A stretch of 64,000 nucleotides of DNA from Halichoerus grypus (lineage: Eukaryota > Chordata > Mammalia > Carnivora > Phocidae), in contig NC_135712.1 in assembly GCF_964656455.1 (NCBI RefSeq), positions 99,548,294 through 99,612,293 on the forward strand, read 5' to 3'. Both the position numbers and the translations under genes were made by a program. This document shows, piece by piece, positions 11,640 to 24,681 of this stretch (positions are counted from its first letter, which is position 1; each line of letters opens with the position of its first letter). The notes beneath the pieces are model-generated. The model had not been told where the DNA came from and did no database searches. It worked only from the letters and a program-made list of their open reading frames with translations.

Positions 11640-11815
11640 TCAAACTACATTTTACACACGTCAACTCAGTTAATCCTCAAAACACACCTATAAGCACTAT
11701 TATTATTCCATTTTATTAAAAAGGAATATGAGACTCAGAAAGATTATATAATTGCTCAAATCACAAGCTGAGGCTTGAAAATATTTTTTCTAATGTCATA
11801 GCCATGATCTTTACA
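11640..11815 (-). repeat. MIR SINE, degenerate
   Basis: Antisense MIR core: 'actcagttaatcctcaaaac', 'ataagcactattattattcc', 'gagactcagaaagattatat', 'aattgctcaaatcacaagct'. The order and spacing match the family. Confidence 0.7.
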
Positions 11816-12340
11816 CATTAAAATTCTGAAAGATGACAACATAAATGATAATTAATCAAAGATAAGCAACAAAGTGATATTAGTTATTCATGGGATTTTC
11901 ATTTCCTTAAAATTTTTCTTTCAGTTTTAACATTTCCTTCCAAAAAATTTAGAAAAAAAAAACAAAAAATTTAGAAGTCAGAGAAAATTAGAAATAACAG
12001 GACAATGAATATTTACTTTTATAGCAGATATAAATTTACCAAGTATTAATATTTTACTATATCTACTCTATGGTTCTTTTTTCTTTTTCTCTCCCTGAAA
12101 ATTATAACTAATTTCCAAATATTTATCAGAGTTTCTATATCATCAATTTAAATCTAAAAACTTAGAACATATCTCCTAGCAATAAATAATCTAAAACCCA
12201 CAATACACACATTCTTTTAATATTGGTGTCCACTTACACTCAACAATTTAATACTGAAAACGCACCATGTATTAAACAATGCATTATCCATATACAAATT
12301 TTCCTTGCTCCAACAAAATGTCTTTATAATGTCTTTTTTT

Positions 12341-12534
12341 TTTTTAAAGATTTTATTTATTTATTTGACAGAGAGAGACACAGCGAGAGAGGGAACACAA
12401 GCAGGGGGAGTGGGAGAGGAAGAAGCAGGCTTCCCGCCGTGCAGGGAGCCTGATGCGGGGCTCGATCCCAGGACCCCGGGATCATGACCTGAGCCGAAGG
12501 CAGACGCTTAACGACTGAGCCACCCAGGCGCCCC
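12341..12534 (-). mobile_element. CAN-SINE, young-looking full-length copy
   Basis: All parts intact: T-run, 'aaagattttatttatttatt', GA-rich tract with 'cacagcgagagagggaacac', 'gcggggctcgatcccagga', 'gagccacccaggcgcccc'. A perfect 16-bp duplication TATAATGTCTTTTTTT flanks it (12325-12340 and 12535-12550). Its retained CpGs suggest a recent insertion. Confidence 0.97.
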
Positions 12535-12696
12535 TATAATGTCTTTTTTTAAAGAACCATGAACCATTCCAGCAAAGTGTTACAAATTTTTATAATACTA
12601 TAATGTTGTTTTGTTTTTTTGTTTTTTTTGGTCTCTTTAATCAAGAAATATTTTCCCAATTTTTACTGGATATTATTATTTTGTTTAAATTCAATA

Positions 12697-13986
12697 TATT
12701 TTTTAAATTTGTATTGTTATGTTAATCACCATACATTACATCATTAGATTTTGATGTAGTGTTCCATGATTCATTGTTTGTGCATAACACCCAGTGCTCC
12801 ATGCAGAACGTGCCCTCTTTAATACCCATCACCAGGCTAACCCATCCTCCTACCCCCTTCCCCTCTGGAATCCTCAGTTTGTTTTCCAGAGTCCATCGTC
12901 TCTCATGATTCGTCTCCCCCTCCAATTCCCCCCCTTCATTCTTCCCCTCCTGCTATCTTCTTTTTTTTTTCTTAACATATATTGCATTATTTGTTTCAGA
13001 GGTACAGATCTGTGATTCAACAGTCTTGCACAATTCACACCGCTCACCATAGCACATACCCTCCCCAATGTCTATCACCCAGCCACCCCATCCCTCCCAC
13101 CCTCCCCCACTCCAGCAACCCTCAGTTTGTTTCCTGAGATTAAGAATTCCTCATATCAGTGAGGTCATATGATACTTGTCTTTCTCTGATTGACTTATTT
13201 CACTCAGCATAACACCCTCCAGTTCCATCCACGTCATTGCAAATGGCAAGATCTCATTCCTTTTGATGGCTGCATAATATTCCATTGTATATATATACCA
13301 CTTCTTCTTTATCCATTCATCTGTCGATGGACATCTTGGCTCTTTCCACAGTTTGGCTATTGTGGACATTGCTACTATAAACATCGGGGTGCACGTACCC
13401 CTTCGGATCCCTACATTTGTATCTTTGGGGTAAATACCCAGTAGTGCAATTGCTGGATCGTATGGTAGCTCTATTTTCAACTTTTTGAGGAACCTCCATG
13501 CTGTTTTCCAGAGTGGTTGCACCAGCTTGCATTCCCACCAACAGTGTAGGAGGGTTCCCCTTTCTCCACATCCCTGCCAACATCTGTCATTTCCTGACTT
13601 GTTAATTTTAGCCATTCTGACTGGTGTGCGGTGGTATCTCATTGAGGTTTTGATTTGGATTTCCCTGATGCCGAGCGATGTTGAGCACTTTTTCATGTGT
13701 CTGTTGGCCATTTGAATGTCTTCTTTAGAAAAATGTCTGTTCATGTCTTCTGCCTATTTCTTGATTGGATTATTTGTTCTTTGGGTGTTGAGTTTGATAA
13801 GTTCTTTATAGATTTTGGATACTAGCCCTTTATCTGATATGTCATTTGCAAATATCTTCTCCCATTCTGTTGGTTGTCTTTTGGTTTTGTTGACTGTTTC
13901 TTTTGCTGTGGAAAAGCTTTTTATCTTGATGAAGTCCCAATAGTTCATTTTTGTCCTTGCTTCCCTTGCCTTTGGCGATGTTTCTA
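12697..13986 (-). mobile_element. Carnivore L1, 3' portion of a 5'-inverted copy
   Basis: Minus-strand L1 3' UTR and ORF2 C-terminus. A 197-codon open frame (13151-13744) carries ORF2 C-terminal hallmarks: [74 protein letters not shown]. The left end is an A/T-rich degenerate tail near 12670-12700. At 13986 the orientation flips into the plus-strand part. Coding capacity is a fragment only. Confidence 0.93.
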
Positions 13987-14646
13987 GGAAGAAGTTGCTG
14001 CGGCTGACTCAGGAAACTATAAAATACTCATGAAAGAAATTGAGGAAGACACAAAGAAATGGAAAAACATTCCATGCTCATGGATTGGAAGAACAAATAT
14101 TGTGAAGATGTCAATGCTACCTAGAGCAATCTACACATTCAATGCAATCCCCATCAAAATACCATCAAGTTTTTTCAAAGAAATGGAACAAATAATCCTA
14201 AAATTTGTATGGAACCAGAAAAGACCCCAAATGCCCAGAGGAAGGTTGAAAAAGAAAAGCAAAGCTGGCAGCATCACAATTCCGGACTTCCAGCTCTATT
14301 ACAAAGCTGTCATCATCAAGACAGTATGGTACTGGCACAAAAACAGACCAATAGATCAATGGAACAGAATAGAGAGCCCAGAAATGGACCCTCAACTCTA
14401 TGGTCAACTAATCTTTGACAAAGCAGGAAAGAATGTCCAATGGAAAACAGTCTCTTCAACAAATGGTGTTGGGAAAATTGGACAGCCACATGCAGAAATC
14501 TGTAACTGGACCATTTCCTTACACCACACACAACAATAGACTCAAAATGTTTGAAAGACCTGAATGTGAGACAGGATTCCATCAAAATCCTAAAGGAGAA
14601 CATGGGCAGCAACCCCTTCGACCTCAGCCACAGCAACTTCTTCCTG
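13987..14646 (+). mobile_element. Inverted 5' portion of the same carnivore L1 (ORF2)
   Basis: Plus-strand ORF2 sequence; the frame at 14030-14539 includes [34 protein letters not shown] and [20 protein letters not shown]. It ends in 'cagccacagcaacttcttcc', the same L1 position at which the minus part stops ('aagaagttgctgcggctg' near 13989). The two parts are adjacent pieces of one L1, joined head to head with about 20 bp of overlap. This is the structure expected from twin priming. Confidence 0.9.
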
Positions 14647-14659
14647 GATATTATTTAAT

Positions 14660-15384
14660 GTGCACACCAGGTTTTGTTTTAGAATTTGTTTTGCTTTGTT
14701 TTGTTTTCAGAATTTCTTTCAATTTGAATTTGCCTCAATCTTTCCATGATAGCTCAATTCAGGGGAAAATTTTTGGTCAGCAAGTCAGTAAATTTACATA
14801 GGTATGCCCTTCTCAGGAGTCACATAGTATCAGGGGCTCTATTTTTGTGTTGTTAACTTTGATCAATTAAGGTGATTAACTGGCTGCCTTTATTTGCATA
14901 CATTTCCTTTCCTTCTTCTTCATGGACTTTTGCTTGCGATTGTCATTTTTCTTTCTTTCCTTCAAGGGCCTGTATTGTGGCAAGTTTGTATTGTGTATTG
15001 TATTCTGACACTTTCATTGTTTGAATATCTTGTCCCCCTCCAAAAAAATACTTTTCACTAAATGATTTCAGTATATCTCTGTGATTTTTGTCTAAATCCA
15101 TTACTACAGAGAAAGATGTTAAGTGATTTTCTGATTCTCTCCTTTCTGATTTTATTAGCGGACATTATCCTATAAAAAAGAGGTGTTTTTTTTTTTTTAT
15201 TCAACCTACATTTGTTTTTGATTTTCATTATAATTTCTTTTCATTATTCACTGGGTCACTACTACCATGTTTGATGCTAAAAGTAATTTCAAATCTGCCA
15301 ATGGAAGGAACTTTTGATATGGTAACATCAGGTTTTTTGTGTTTTCTTTTGAGGGTGGTTGGTGGAGTAAATCTACATTTATTC
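14660..15384. other. Unassigned AT-rich sequence
   Basis: No confident repeat or gene. TTTTG-type runs lie at 14690-14707 and a T-run at 15188-15199. Confidence 0.4.
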
Positions 15385-15590
15385 AACATGTAGTATATGC
15401 TAATTTCTTTGCATGTACATTCAATTCTCTCAATTCAATAGCTACATGGAATAGGTAACATTATAATAGCCATATTACAGATGAAAAAAAAAAAACAAAA
15501 TAAAGACAATGCTCAGAGAGATGAATAGACTTAGACAAGGTTACACAGAAATTTGGGCCTGGATCAATCTGGCTTTTTTCCATTTTCACA
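15385..15590 (-). repeat. MIR SINE, degenerate
   Basis: Antisense MIR: 'tgctaatttctttgcatgta', 'tattacagatgaaaaaaaaa', 'agacttagacaaggttacac', 'atttgggcctggatcaatct'. A small A-run replaces the usual 'gaggaaactgagg'. Confidence 0.7.
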
Positions 15591-15849
15591 AACTCCAGCT
15601 TATCCTGTTTTTACCAAAGCCCCGAAGCTATTTGTGGAAATCCTGGTTGTCAATATTGATAAGTTCTATGTAAGTTATTCAAGGATTACTCATATGTAGA
15701 GAAACAAAGAGAAAAGAAGTTTTCTGTTTCACATCTTGTTACCAATAACAGTCTTTACAAAACATACCTGCATGCTGGTAGATGGAGAAATGAGGCTTCT
15801 GTAACATTCCTTTTCTCCCGTCCACACAAGAACACAATTATATTTTACA

Positions 15850-17250
15850 TCTTCTGTGTCTCATAGCTCTTACACTTTTTTTATCTTTTTAAAGGTATTT
15901 TGTTTTCCTCTGAGAGCTGGAGTTTTTATATTACCTATTTAATTTTCTTTCACTTCACTAATCTTCTTTTCTGCACCATGTAGTCTTCCTATAGACTCAT
16001 TTATTGATATTTTAATTCCAGTTATTGTATCTTTCCATTCTAATTTGATTCAGAGTCACATTCTGTGGAAGAACTCTACATCTTCATTTGTATTCCCTCT
16101 ATCCATTTATTTTCTTGAAAACCCTAATCATACTTATATTAAAATCTTTTTCTATTAACTTCAGTATTTGGACCATCTATATGTCTATTTCTAGTGTGTA
16201 TTTGTGCGGTTACCTGTGTGTATATTGGTCTTGGTTGTTTATTACATTGATTTTCCTCTTAGCATGGGTGATTATTTATGATTAAATGCTGTGCATTTTT
16301 ACTGAGAAAAATGTATAGGCTCTGGATAATGTTATTTTCATTTTCCTCCCAAGTTCACTCTTCCCTTTATTATGACATGGGCTGTCATTTTAATTAGGTG
16401 TGAACTGGTAAAAGGTGAGATGTTCTCCTAGGTTCCTTCTCCAGGCAAATCTTAAAATCTAATTCTAGTCTTCCTAGGTCTGTGAGACTGCCAAAAATTA
16501 AAATCTGCTTTTCAAAAGCTTTCAGCTTGGCTCCTTCCTTGACAGCAATGTACCATTCCACCATTTGGCAAATGCCCTGAGAGGGCATTAGTAGAGTTTC
16601 AGGGTCTTTTCTCGCCCACTTCTTTTCACTAGAAACTGGCAAGTTTCTAATTTTTGTCTCTCCAGACCCACAAAACTGCCAAAGCTCAGGTGATTTCATT
16701 TATTTTTATTTTTATTTTTTTTAGATTTTATTTATTTATTTGACAGAGAGAGATAGCGAGAGCAGGAACACAAGCAGGGGGAGTGGGAGAGGGAGAAGCA
16801 GGCTTCCCGCAGAGAAGGGAGCCCGATGTGGGGCTTGATCCCAGGACCCTGGGATCATGACCTGAGCTGAAGGCAGACGCTTAATGACTGAGCCACCCAG
16901 GTGCCCTCAGGTGATTTCATTTCTTTTTAGTAAGGGTCTCTACCTCATTTCTTTGTCCCTATTCTCAATCTCTCTGTGCCCTGGAACAGCAACAGTCTTC
17001 CTGGAGAAGCATGGGTAAATATTAGCTTGCTTCTCTTGGTGGTTTTCCCTTCTTTGAGACTTTCCTGCCCCACCTTGGTTGGGGTTACTTTAGCAGCTCT
17101 CAAGTCCTATCAGTTTTTGAGCACATCCTGACTTTCTGATACCAGGTATTTCAGGTACATCTGGTATTTTCCTATCCTAGTTCTAGAATTATTAACATTT
17201 ATAAGGACCACTATTTGCTTACTACTACTGGTGTCTCATTGCTTTTTGGC
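15850..17250. repeat. Possible very old L1M-like sequence
   Basis: Blocks such as 'attaacttcagtatttggac', 'atgggtgattatttatgatt' and 'caggtatttcaggtacatct' resemble text I associate with old L1M 3' regions. A younger CAN-SINE interrupts the stretch. Strand and limits are not settled, and another old family is possible. Confidence 0.3.
16702..16905 (-). mobile_element. CAN-SINE, full length
   Basis: Antisense CAN-SINE with all blocks, including 'ggggcttgatcccaggaccc' and 'gagccacccaggtgcc'. A perfect 17-bp duplication CTCAGGTGATTTCATTT flanks it (16685-16701 and 16906-16922). Confidence 0.97.
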
Positions 17251-18176
17251 CATTTCAGTTGGTAGAGCAATGAATTTTGCACACATAGCCAAATATGTGT
17301 GAATATATATAAATATATAAAAATATATACTGACATATGTATACATATATATTCATAATTTCACATTGATACCTGCAATTCCAATCCATTACCACAGAGC
17401 TTTTCCTTCTTCCTGCATTCCATGTTTGTAAATTCCCTCCTTTCATAATAAAAACCTTACTTTCTAACACTCTATTTTATTTTTAGAGCTTAAGGAACAG
17501 TAAACAGTATTTCCTGGGAATGAACTAGTATTTTTACTCTAAAGGCTAGAGGCTTTATGAGCAATATAAGCCATTTAAAGTTTATTTCTCAATGCTTCTA
17601 AAATGTATTCATTTAAAAACTCTAATGCCCACTGAGCTCAGCATCAAATCCAGATAAAGGCAATATGGAACAGAGTTTGTGTTTAAAGTCTCTATAGGAA
17701 ACTCACTTACGAGAGGATGCAAATATATCTTCAGGGGAGTACCATAAATGTGAATTTGCAAAGACGATGTTAAAATATGGCTGGTAATCCTTTCTGAAAG
17801 CACAAAACCTTTCTGCTATAAAAATATAATAACGTTTACTCAAATGTTTATTCAAAGAATCACAGGGCTACCCTGAGAAGTTGTCAAGTTCATTTTCTGA
17901 CCTTCAGGCAAGACCATATTTAAGCTACCTTAGATGATGAAAATGTCTTTCCTTGTAAAAGACTTCCTTCCTTGGGTAGCCCACATTTATGCTTAACATT
18001 TTTAACTGTGAGGGAATCCTTCATTATATATAGCTTATACCCTCCATAATGCAGTTTGATCCACTTTCTTTTCTTCCATTCTAAGTAGTGAAAGAAAAAT
18101 CGCTTGTTATTATCTATTGAATAATATCACTTTTTAGACTCGAAATCTTGTTATATGACTCAACCTCATTTCTTTC

Positions 18177-18212
<36 letters not shown>

Positions 18213-18624
18213 GAGTTTGAATCTTGTTCCATGGCCTTATTTGCTTTAGCTTTCTCTATTTATAGCCTTACTATTCTGCTATAATCTGTTTAAATTATGC
18301 TTAACTTTTGACAATTCCAAAGGCCAGTCTCAAACAGAGCAATGTAGTCAAAATGTGGCTGACTCTGACTACAACGCAAGGAGACCGTAAACCTCTCATC
18401 TGTTATATGTTTTAAACGTGACTGTGCATTTCTGAATCACTGTTTTATTTTATACCTTAGGTATCAAAGATTTTTCTTTTTCTCTTCAGTGATATATAGC
18501 TATTTAAGCCAATTCTCATAGAAAGCCATATTATTTAATGCAGAAGCACCAGGAATTCTATAATGGTCCTGATATTATACCTCCACTGGCCAATCCCTGA
18601 ACAACTGAGCTATAATAAGATGAC
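16923..18624. other. Unassigned sequence with simple repeats
   Basis: Apart from the possible old L1M tail up to about 17250, nothing is recognised. AT-rich microsatellite at 17298-17352. A (TTTTC)n/poly(T) tract at 18170-18213 is not attached to a visible SINE or L1 body. Confidence 0.45.
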
Positions 18625-18825
18625 AATTACAACTGCTATTTATTGAGTGCTAACACCTTCCAGCCACTATGCTAAGCACATTGTAAGAATCACCTAATTT
18701 AATTATTATAGCAATATTACAATAAATCCTATTATTTCAATTAAAGGCGGGGGACTGAAACTTAGTTAAATGGGTAACACAGGAATAGAATTATTACTTG
18801 AACACAGATCAATCTGACTTTGAAA
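18625..18825 (-). repeat. MIR SINE
   Basis: Antisense MIR, one of the better preserved copies: 'ctatttattgagtgctaaca', 'cactatgctaagcacattgt', 'atcacctaatttaattatta', 'tagaattattacttgaacac', 'gatcaatctgactttgaa'. Confidence 0.75.
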
Positions 18826-21800
18826 TGTGTGCTTTCAGCAACATAAACTTCCCCAGAATTTAACTTGGTTTCTAACACTTCAGAAATTACCTTAGTGTTA
18901 TGATCTGATGTTATTTAGAACAATCTTAAGGGGACCAGGGGAGGCTTGGTTAAGCCCCATTACAATGTCACAGTAATCTTTGCCCAAGTATGACCTTGAA
19001 GCAGTTACACAACTGCTAATGGTAATTTTCAAACTACAGATTACTAAGCTAGTAATTGACCCAACAAAATCTTTTATGTAACAGAAGTAACATGGAAAGT
19101 TTTATTAGTGCAAGACATTAGAATGAAAATGGAGAGAGGACAGAATCAATTGAGGACAGAGGAACTTTGTTGGAAGGATCTAAGAGGGTCAATTTCAGTT
19201 TGGAAGAAGTAGGATGTCTTGAGTTTCTTAGTCAAGGATATCCAGTTGTGGGAGGAAAGTTATTTCAAAATGAAATTATGAATCTAAAGTGTGATATAAT
19301 CCTAGCCTCAAATTGGATAATTGCCATTGTGAGCCTGACATAATAGCTAGGTATACAGTGCAACAGATCATAGATATGAAAAAAAAATCATCTGGTTGAG
19401 CATCTAGCATCAGTGTAGGTCAAATAAGAGCTAAAACTGAGAGAGGCTACAGGGGCAGTAGGTGGTAAGCTCAATCCAAGTAGTGCTGCAAACATAGGGC
19501 AGAGAAATGGGAACAAACACATTATCTCCCACCAGTCACCTACCACCATAGTTTCATAGGTTATTAATTAAACACAGAGGACTGAGGATAGTGATTTCTC
19601 AGTAAGAATCTGTGGATCTTGGTTCCATGGATTAAAAAAAGAAATAACAAAACAAAACCCCAAAACTGAAAGATATAATTACACTACACTTCCATTATTT
19701 CTGTGATCCATTTCTTTTCCATTACAGAGGAAAAAGATCCTTCTACTTTTAGTTGAGCAATTTCACTTTTTGATGTTTTGTTATGACAATTTAGCTTAAT
19801 TCTGTTGGCAAAATTCATAGTTTATTTTAAATGAAAATAAAGTCGATAAAATGAAATCACAAGGGTTTTTTTTTCTAGAATTAAATCCACAAATATTGCA
19901 CTTTTAGTACATTGGGGTCGTGATTTATTCTTACATAGTTTAAATGTTTATTTGAACTCAGCGTCATGATTTTAACAATGATAATAATACTGATTTAATA
20001 CAGTTTATCACAGTCTGTGAATTTTTTTAAAGTTCAATTGATAGTTACTAATAAAAAATGTACTTTCAATTTGTGTCCTTGTTTTGGTCCTCTTTAAAGC
20101 TTTATCTCTCTGCATATCCTCCTGTTGGCATACCATTTCAATCGAAAAGTAGTATATCGATACACAAGCGCATCTCCTGCTCATCTCAATGTCCCGAGAA
20201 AAGAAAAGCAACAAATATTGAGAGGCTACAATGTGCCCAGTATTGTGATGCACACGTTTTAACTTTTGGTCTCCCTTGCACATTAAGCATATTTTAAATT
20301 ATTCTTATAGCCGATGAGATACACAGCCAGTAAAAAGAACCCAGGATCCCAATCCAGATCTGTCAGCAGCCAATAGTTAAGGGATTAGTGAAGTAGGGTG
20401 AACAATAAATGCGATAAATGTTTTATCAGACCTGGTGGGAAAGTGTAATCAAGAATTGGCATTGCTATTGGTACAAACATCTTTATTTGAAATAAATAAA
20501 CTGTGTGTCTCATAGATGAAGTCTAACTTAAATATTTTACTTTATGTAGTGATGTTCAATATCTTGTTTACTGACTCGGTGTTTTTAAAGGAAGGAATAG
20601 GTTATAAGGTTTGGAGCAACTATAAACTTAAAAACTCCTTAAGAAGGGCTAGCTACCCTAGTACAAAACATACATAGCTTTAGTATTTGCTATAAGGAAA
20701 GGCATATGATTTACTGTAAGTGAAAATGTCCTTTCTAATTGATGGGAATATTCTGAATGTTCAATCATTTTCGCTTGCACATCTCAAGATGGGAGGAAAG
20801 TTTTATTAGTACCAAACCATATTTCCGCTGGCTGTACCTTTATAACTGAGAAATCATTGCTTCTACTGCCCAGGGTGAGATTGAATCTTTTAAGCATTTT
20901 CCTATAAACAATGACATTCAGCAGAGGCTGTATTGTCAGTTCTTGTAGAAATGGCATATTTGTCTAATAGACTATAGTGAGAGCCTTTCACATTCCATTC
21001 CTTTTATTGACAATATGTTATTACCATTGATCATTTCTTTTGGAAAGAAACAAAATTTACTGTCAGAACAAAAGAAAACTCAAAGCATGATTAAAAATGG
21101 AAGTGACTAGACTTTTAAATCAAACATGTGCTAATTAAGTACTTACTTTAAGAGTTTGGCAGCTCATTCAAGGATGCCTTTAAAACTGGCCCAAAAGTTT
21201 TAGTAATTCTTTTTCTAAATCAATTTTAAAGAGAATTTGGTTAACTTTACCGTGGGAAAGCATTATCCTTTAGAAGTATTTTTTTGAAGCATCTAGCTTC
21301 TTTTTAAAACTACTAACTATTGGTTCTAAATGTGTAATTTATCTTGTAGTTCAAAAGGTAGATTTGGAAAAAAACCTGTATAATTATAATGTTGTAACTA
21401 GTGAACTAAGTGCATATCCTCTCAAAATAACTGTTTTGAAGAATGTGGTACTTATTTTGAAATCATTGTTGTAGTCTGATTCTTTACATTTATTTACAGT
21501 ATAGTAATAATTAATAATTTCTATTTTATTAAGTATAAAACAGAATCCTCAATAAAAAAATGCGATGCTAAAATAGCTAATAAGTTTATGTTCAAGTTTT
21601 ATGCTTCTGGAAGAAATTGCATAATAAATCCCTTTTGTAAAAGATACTCAAATGTAGTTTGAAATCAATTTCAGCTTATCTCCAAAATGTGTGCTAAATA
21701 TTTATTTTGTGTTAAATGAATTCATTTTAATTTCACCAATAAAATGAAACTTCCCAAGGACAAAAGTTTCATTAAAACATCTTCCAAAATGAAGCACTTA

Positions 21801-23099
21801 TTAAAATTCCACACAACCTGTGTCATCTTTAGAATGAAATTATTTTTTGCACCTTTGCATCATGTAGTTACTTAAAACAGCTTACAGAATTAATGTCAGG
21901 CTTCTCTCCAATTACTTCTATGTTCTCTTTTGCTCTTCTTGCAACTTCAAAAAAAGTAACCATGTTTTTAAAAGCTACTTGCTTGGGCTTTAATTTTTTG
22001 ATGATGGAAAATAAAGCATGCTGCATGCATTAAAAGTAGCTGAATTTCATTATATAAAATGAAATTAGTAAGTGAGCCAGAATAAGGGAGAACAAGAGCA
22101 TATATAAACTTGTTGGAATATTAATATTTAAAAATAGATACTTTCATGATATTGCAGTTGAAGTTTTCAATTGAAATATTGAGGTGGTAAGTGCGAATTA
22201 ACATATGTTATAAAATAGATTGTCTCTAAACTTAAAACAGCAATAGGAAAGAAAATTTCAACAGAAGTAAAATAGCCAATGAACCTAAAAATCTCTCGTT
22301 TCAACTTTATTGTTGTTACACAATAAATTGTGTTAACGCTAACAGATTCATTGATAATATAAATGGAATATTTCTCTATAATAAAAACTAAAATGAAAAA
22401 TATTCCATCTGGTGTTTTGGCCATTTTACTTGCCAATGCAATCAAGTAGAATTACTACTAATGATGAATGAAAACCAGTTAATGTCATGGCCAATATATT
22501 CAGAATCACGTGTTTGCTTGCCACTAAGCCATCTTTATAGACTAGGAAAACTATGGTATTTTAAATTAACATATTTCCACACCCCTACTGGATAAAAACA
22601 TGGGATTCATCAATTTGAACTTTCCTAAATTTGTGACATGTGAATACTTAATTAGAGGCCAGACAGTTCATTCTAAATACTTGAAGCAGAAATTAGATGC
22701 CCTGTCTTCCTCCTGTAAAGGAGAGCTACCACTATTCCTCTACCTACAAAGGATTGGACCATGTGGTTCCAATCATTCTAGTTCAAGAATAGCAACCACA
22801 CAGTTTGCACCAGTTTTATTGCTAACTTCTGCACTCATGGAACGGAAATCCATCAATGACAGCACTCTGTCCCAATACGTCTAATGTCCTTTTACTGTTC
22901 CATATCTCATTTGGGACACAGTGTTACATTTATTTGTCATGTCTCCATTGGCTCTGTTTAGCTGGGACAGATTCTCAGTCTTATGTGCAATTCCTTTTTC
23001 CTTTAGTCTAACAGACTCATTTCTACAGTGACATAGGTCTATCCCTGTCTGCCACCCCTTAAATTAGGTGGTTTCATACATTTGAAATACAGTTAGATT
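18826..23099. other. 4.3-kb stretch without recognisable repeats or genes
   Basis: No CAN-SINE, L1 or LTR can be recognised across 4.3 kb. Open frames are short and lack domains. Base composition stays AT-rich. I cannot tell neutral unique DNA from conserved non-coding DNA without an alignment. Confidence 0.45.
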
Positions 23100-23180
23100 A
23101 TTTTGCCACAGTCTGCATTTTATCTTAGGATCCTCTGACTATCTAAAAACTTTTTAAATTTGCATATATTAAAGTTCACT

Positions 23181-23382
23181 ATAGGGGTGCCTGGGTGGCA
23201 CAGTGCGTTAAGCGTCAGACTCTTGGTTTCAGCTCAGGTCGTGATCTCAGGGTCATGAGATCAAGCCCCGAGTGGGGCTCTGCACTTAGTGCAGAGTCTG
23301 CCTGAGATTCTCCTCCCTCTCTCTCTGCCCCTCCCACTCGTGCTCTCTCTCTCAAATAAATAAATAAATCTTTAAAATAAAA
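23181..23382 (+). mobile_element. CAN-SINE, older subtype
   Basis: Head 'ggggtgcctgggtggcacag', then the 'gactcttggtttcagctcag' and 'gtgatctcagggtcatgaga' variant that marks an older CAN-SINE subtype, and tail 'caaataaataaataaatctt'. The duplication TAAAGTTCACT flanks it (23170-23180 and 23383-23393). Confidence 0.95.
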
Positions 23383-24520
23383 TAAAGTTCACTTTGTAAA
23401 CTTTGTATAGAACTTTGTAAAGTTCTGTAGGTTTAGACAAATGCATAACTTCAGGTATTCACCATTATAATATCACACAAAATAGTTTCATCAACTTAAA
23501 AATCCCCTGTGCTGCAATTAGTTTTTCTACTCCCTCTCCTCTGAACTTCTGGCAACCACCAATCTTCTTCCTGTTTATATCATTTTGCCTTTTCCAGATG
23601 TCCCATGTAATTGGAATTACACAGTATGTAGACTTTCATGCTGGCATTTTTTTTTGTTGGCAATATACATTTAAGCTTCCTCCACATCTTTCTGTGGCTT
23701 GATAGCTCGTTTTTAAAAATCACTAAATAATATTCCATTGTATGGATGTACTGGTTTCTTCATCCATTCACCTATTCAAGAATATTTTGTTGCTTCCAGT
23801 TTGAGGCAGTTTTGAATAAAGTTGCTATAAACATTTTTATGCAGGTTTTTGTGTGAATATAAATGTGGTAGACTTCACCAGTGAAAATGTCTGGGCCTGG
23901 TACTTCCTTTGTTGGAAGGTTATCAATTATTGATTCAATGTTTAATATAAATATAGGCTTATTCAATAAATCAGTTTTCCATGTGTAAGTTTTGGTAGTT
24001 CAAGTCTTCCAAAATATTGGTCCATTTCATCTAAGTTATTTAATCTGAGGTCATAGATTTCCTTAAGGTATTCTTTATTATCCTTTTGATATCCATGGGA
24101 TCAGTAATGGTGAACCCTCTTTAAATTCTGCTATTAAGATTGTATTTTGTTTTCCTTAATTTGCTTGGGTATAGTTTATTGATTTTATTTCAAACAACCA
24201 AATTTTTTTGGTTTCATTATTTTCTTTATTGTTTCCCATTTTCAATTTATTTGATTTCTGCTCTAACTTTCATTGTTACTTTTCAGGAGAGAAGGTGACT
24301 TACCTTAGACTTAAATTTATCTTCTTTATCTAGTTTGTAAAGGTGTGAGCTTAGATCATTTATTTTATACCTCCCTTATATTCCAATATAGGCATTTAAT
24401 TTCTAAATTTCCATTTAAGCACTGCTTTTGCTTATCCCACAAATTTTGATCAGTTGTATTTCCATTTTTACTTCAAAATATTTTAAAATTTCTTTTGAAA
24501 CTTCTTCACTGATCCCTGTG

Positions 24521-24560
24521 TTTAGAAGTGTTTTGTTTTTGTTTTTGTTTTTAGAAGTGT
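24521..24560. repeat. Short T/G-rich insertion flanked by duplication
   Basis: An 18-bp (TTTTTG)n-like insert (24532-24549) lies between two copies of 'tttagaagtgt' (24521-24531 and 24550-24560) inside L1M sequence. The L1 consensus, as I remember it, has this 11-mer once. Confidence 0.65.
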
Positions 24561-24681
24561 GTTGTTTAGTCTCAAAATATTTGGGGATTTCCCAGCTATC
24601 TTTCTGTTATTGATTTATTTTTTTCCAATTAAAAATGTTATTTTTATCATTATTTTCACTTTAATTATCCCTCTATGTATA

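Noticed and set aside
13151..13744. 197-codon minus-strand frame as a gene
   Set aside because: It is the ORF2 C-terminus of a 5'-truncated L1 lacking the catalytic domains.
14030..14539. 169-codon frame as a functional gene
   Set aside because: It is an ORF2 fragment in the inverted arm of a broken L1, without endonuclease or complete reverse transcriptase.
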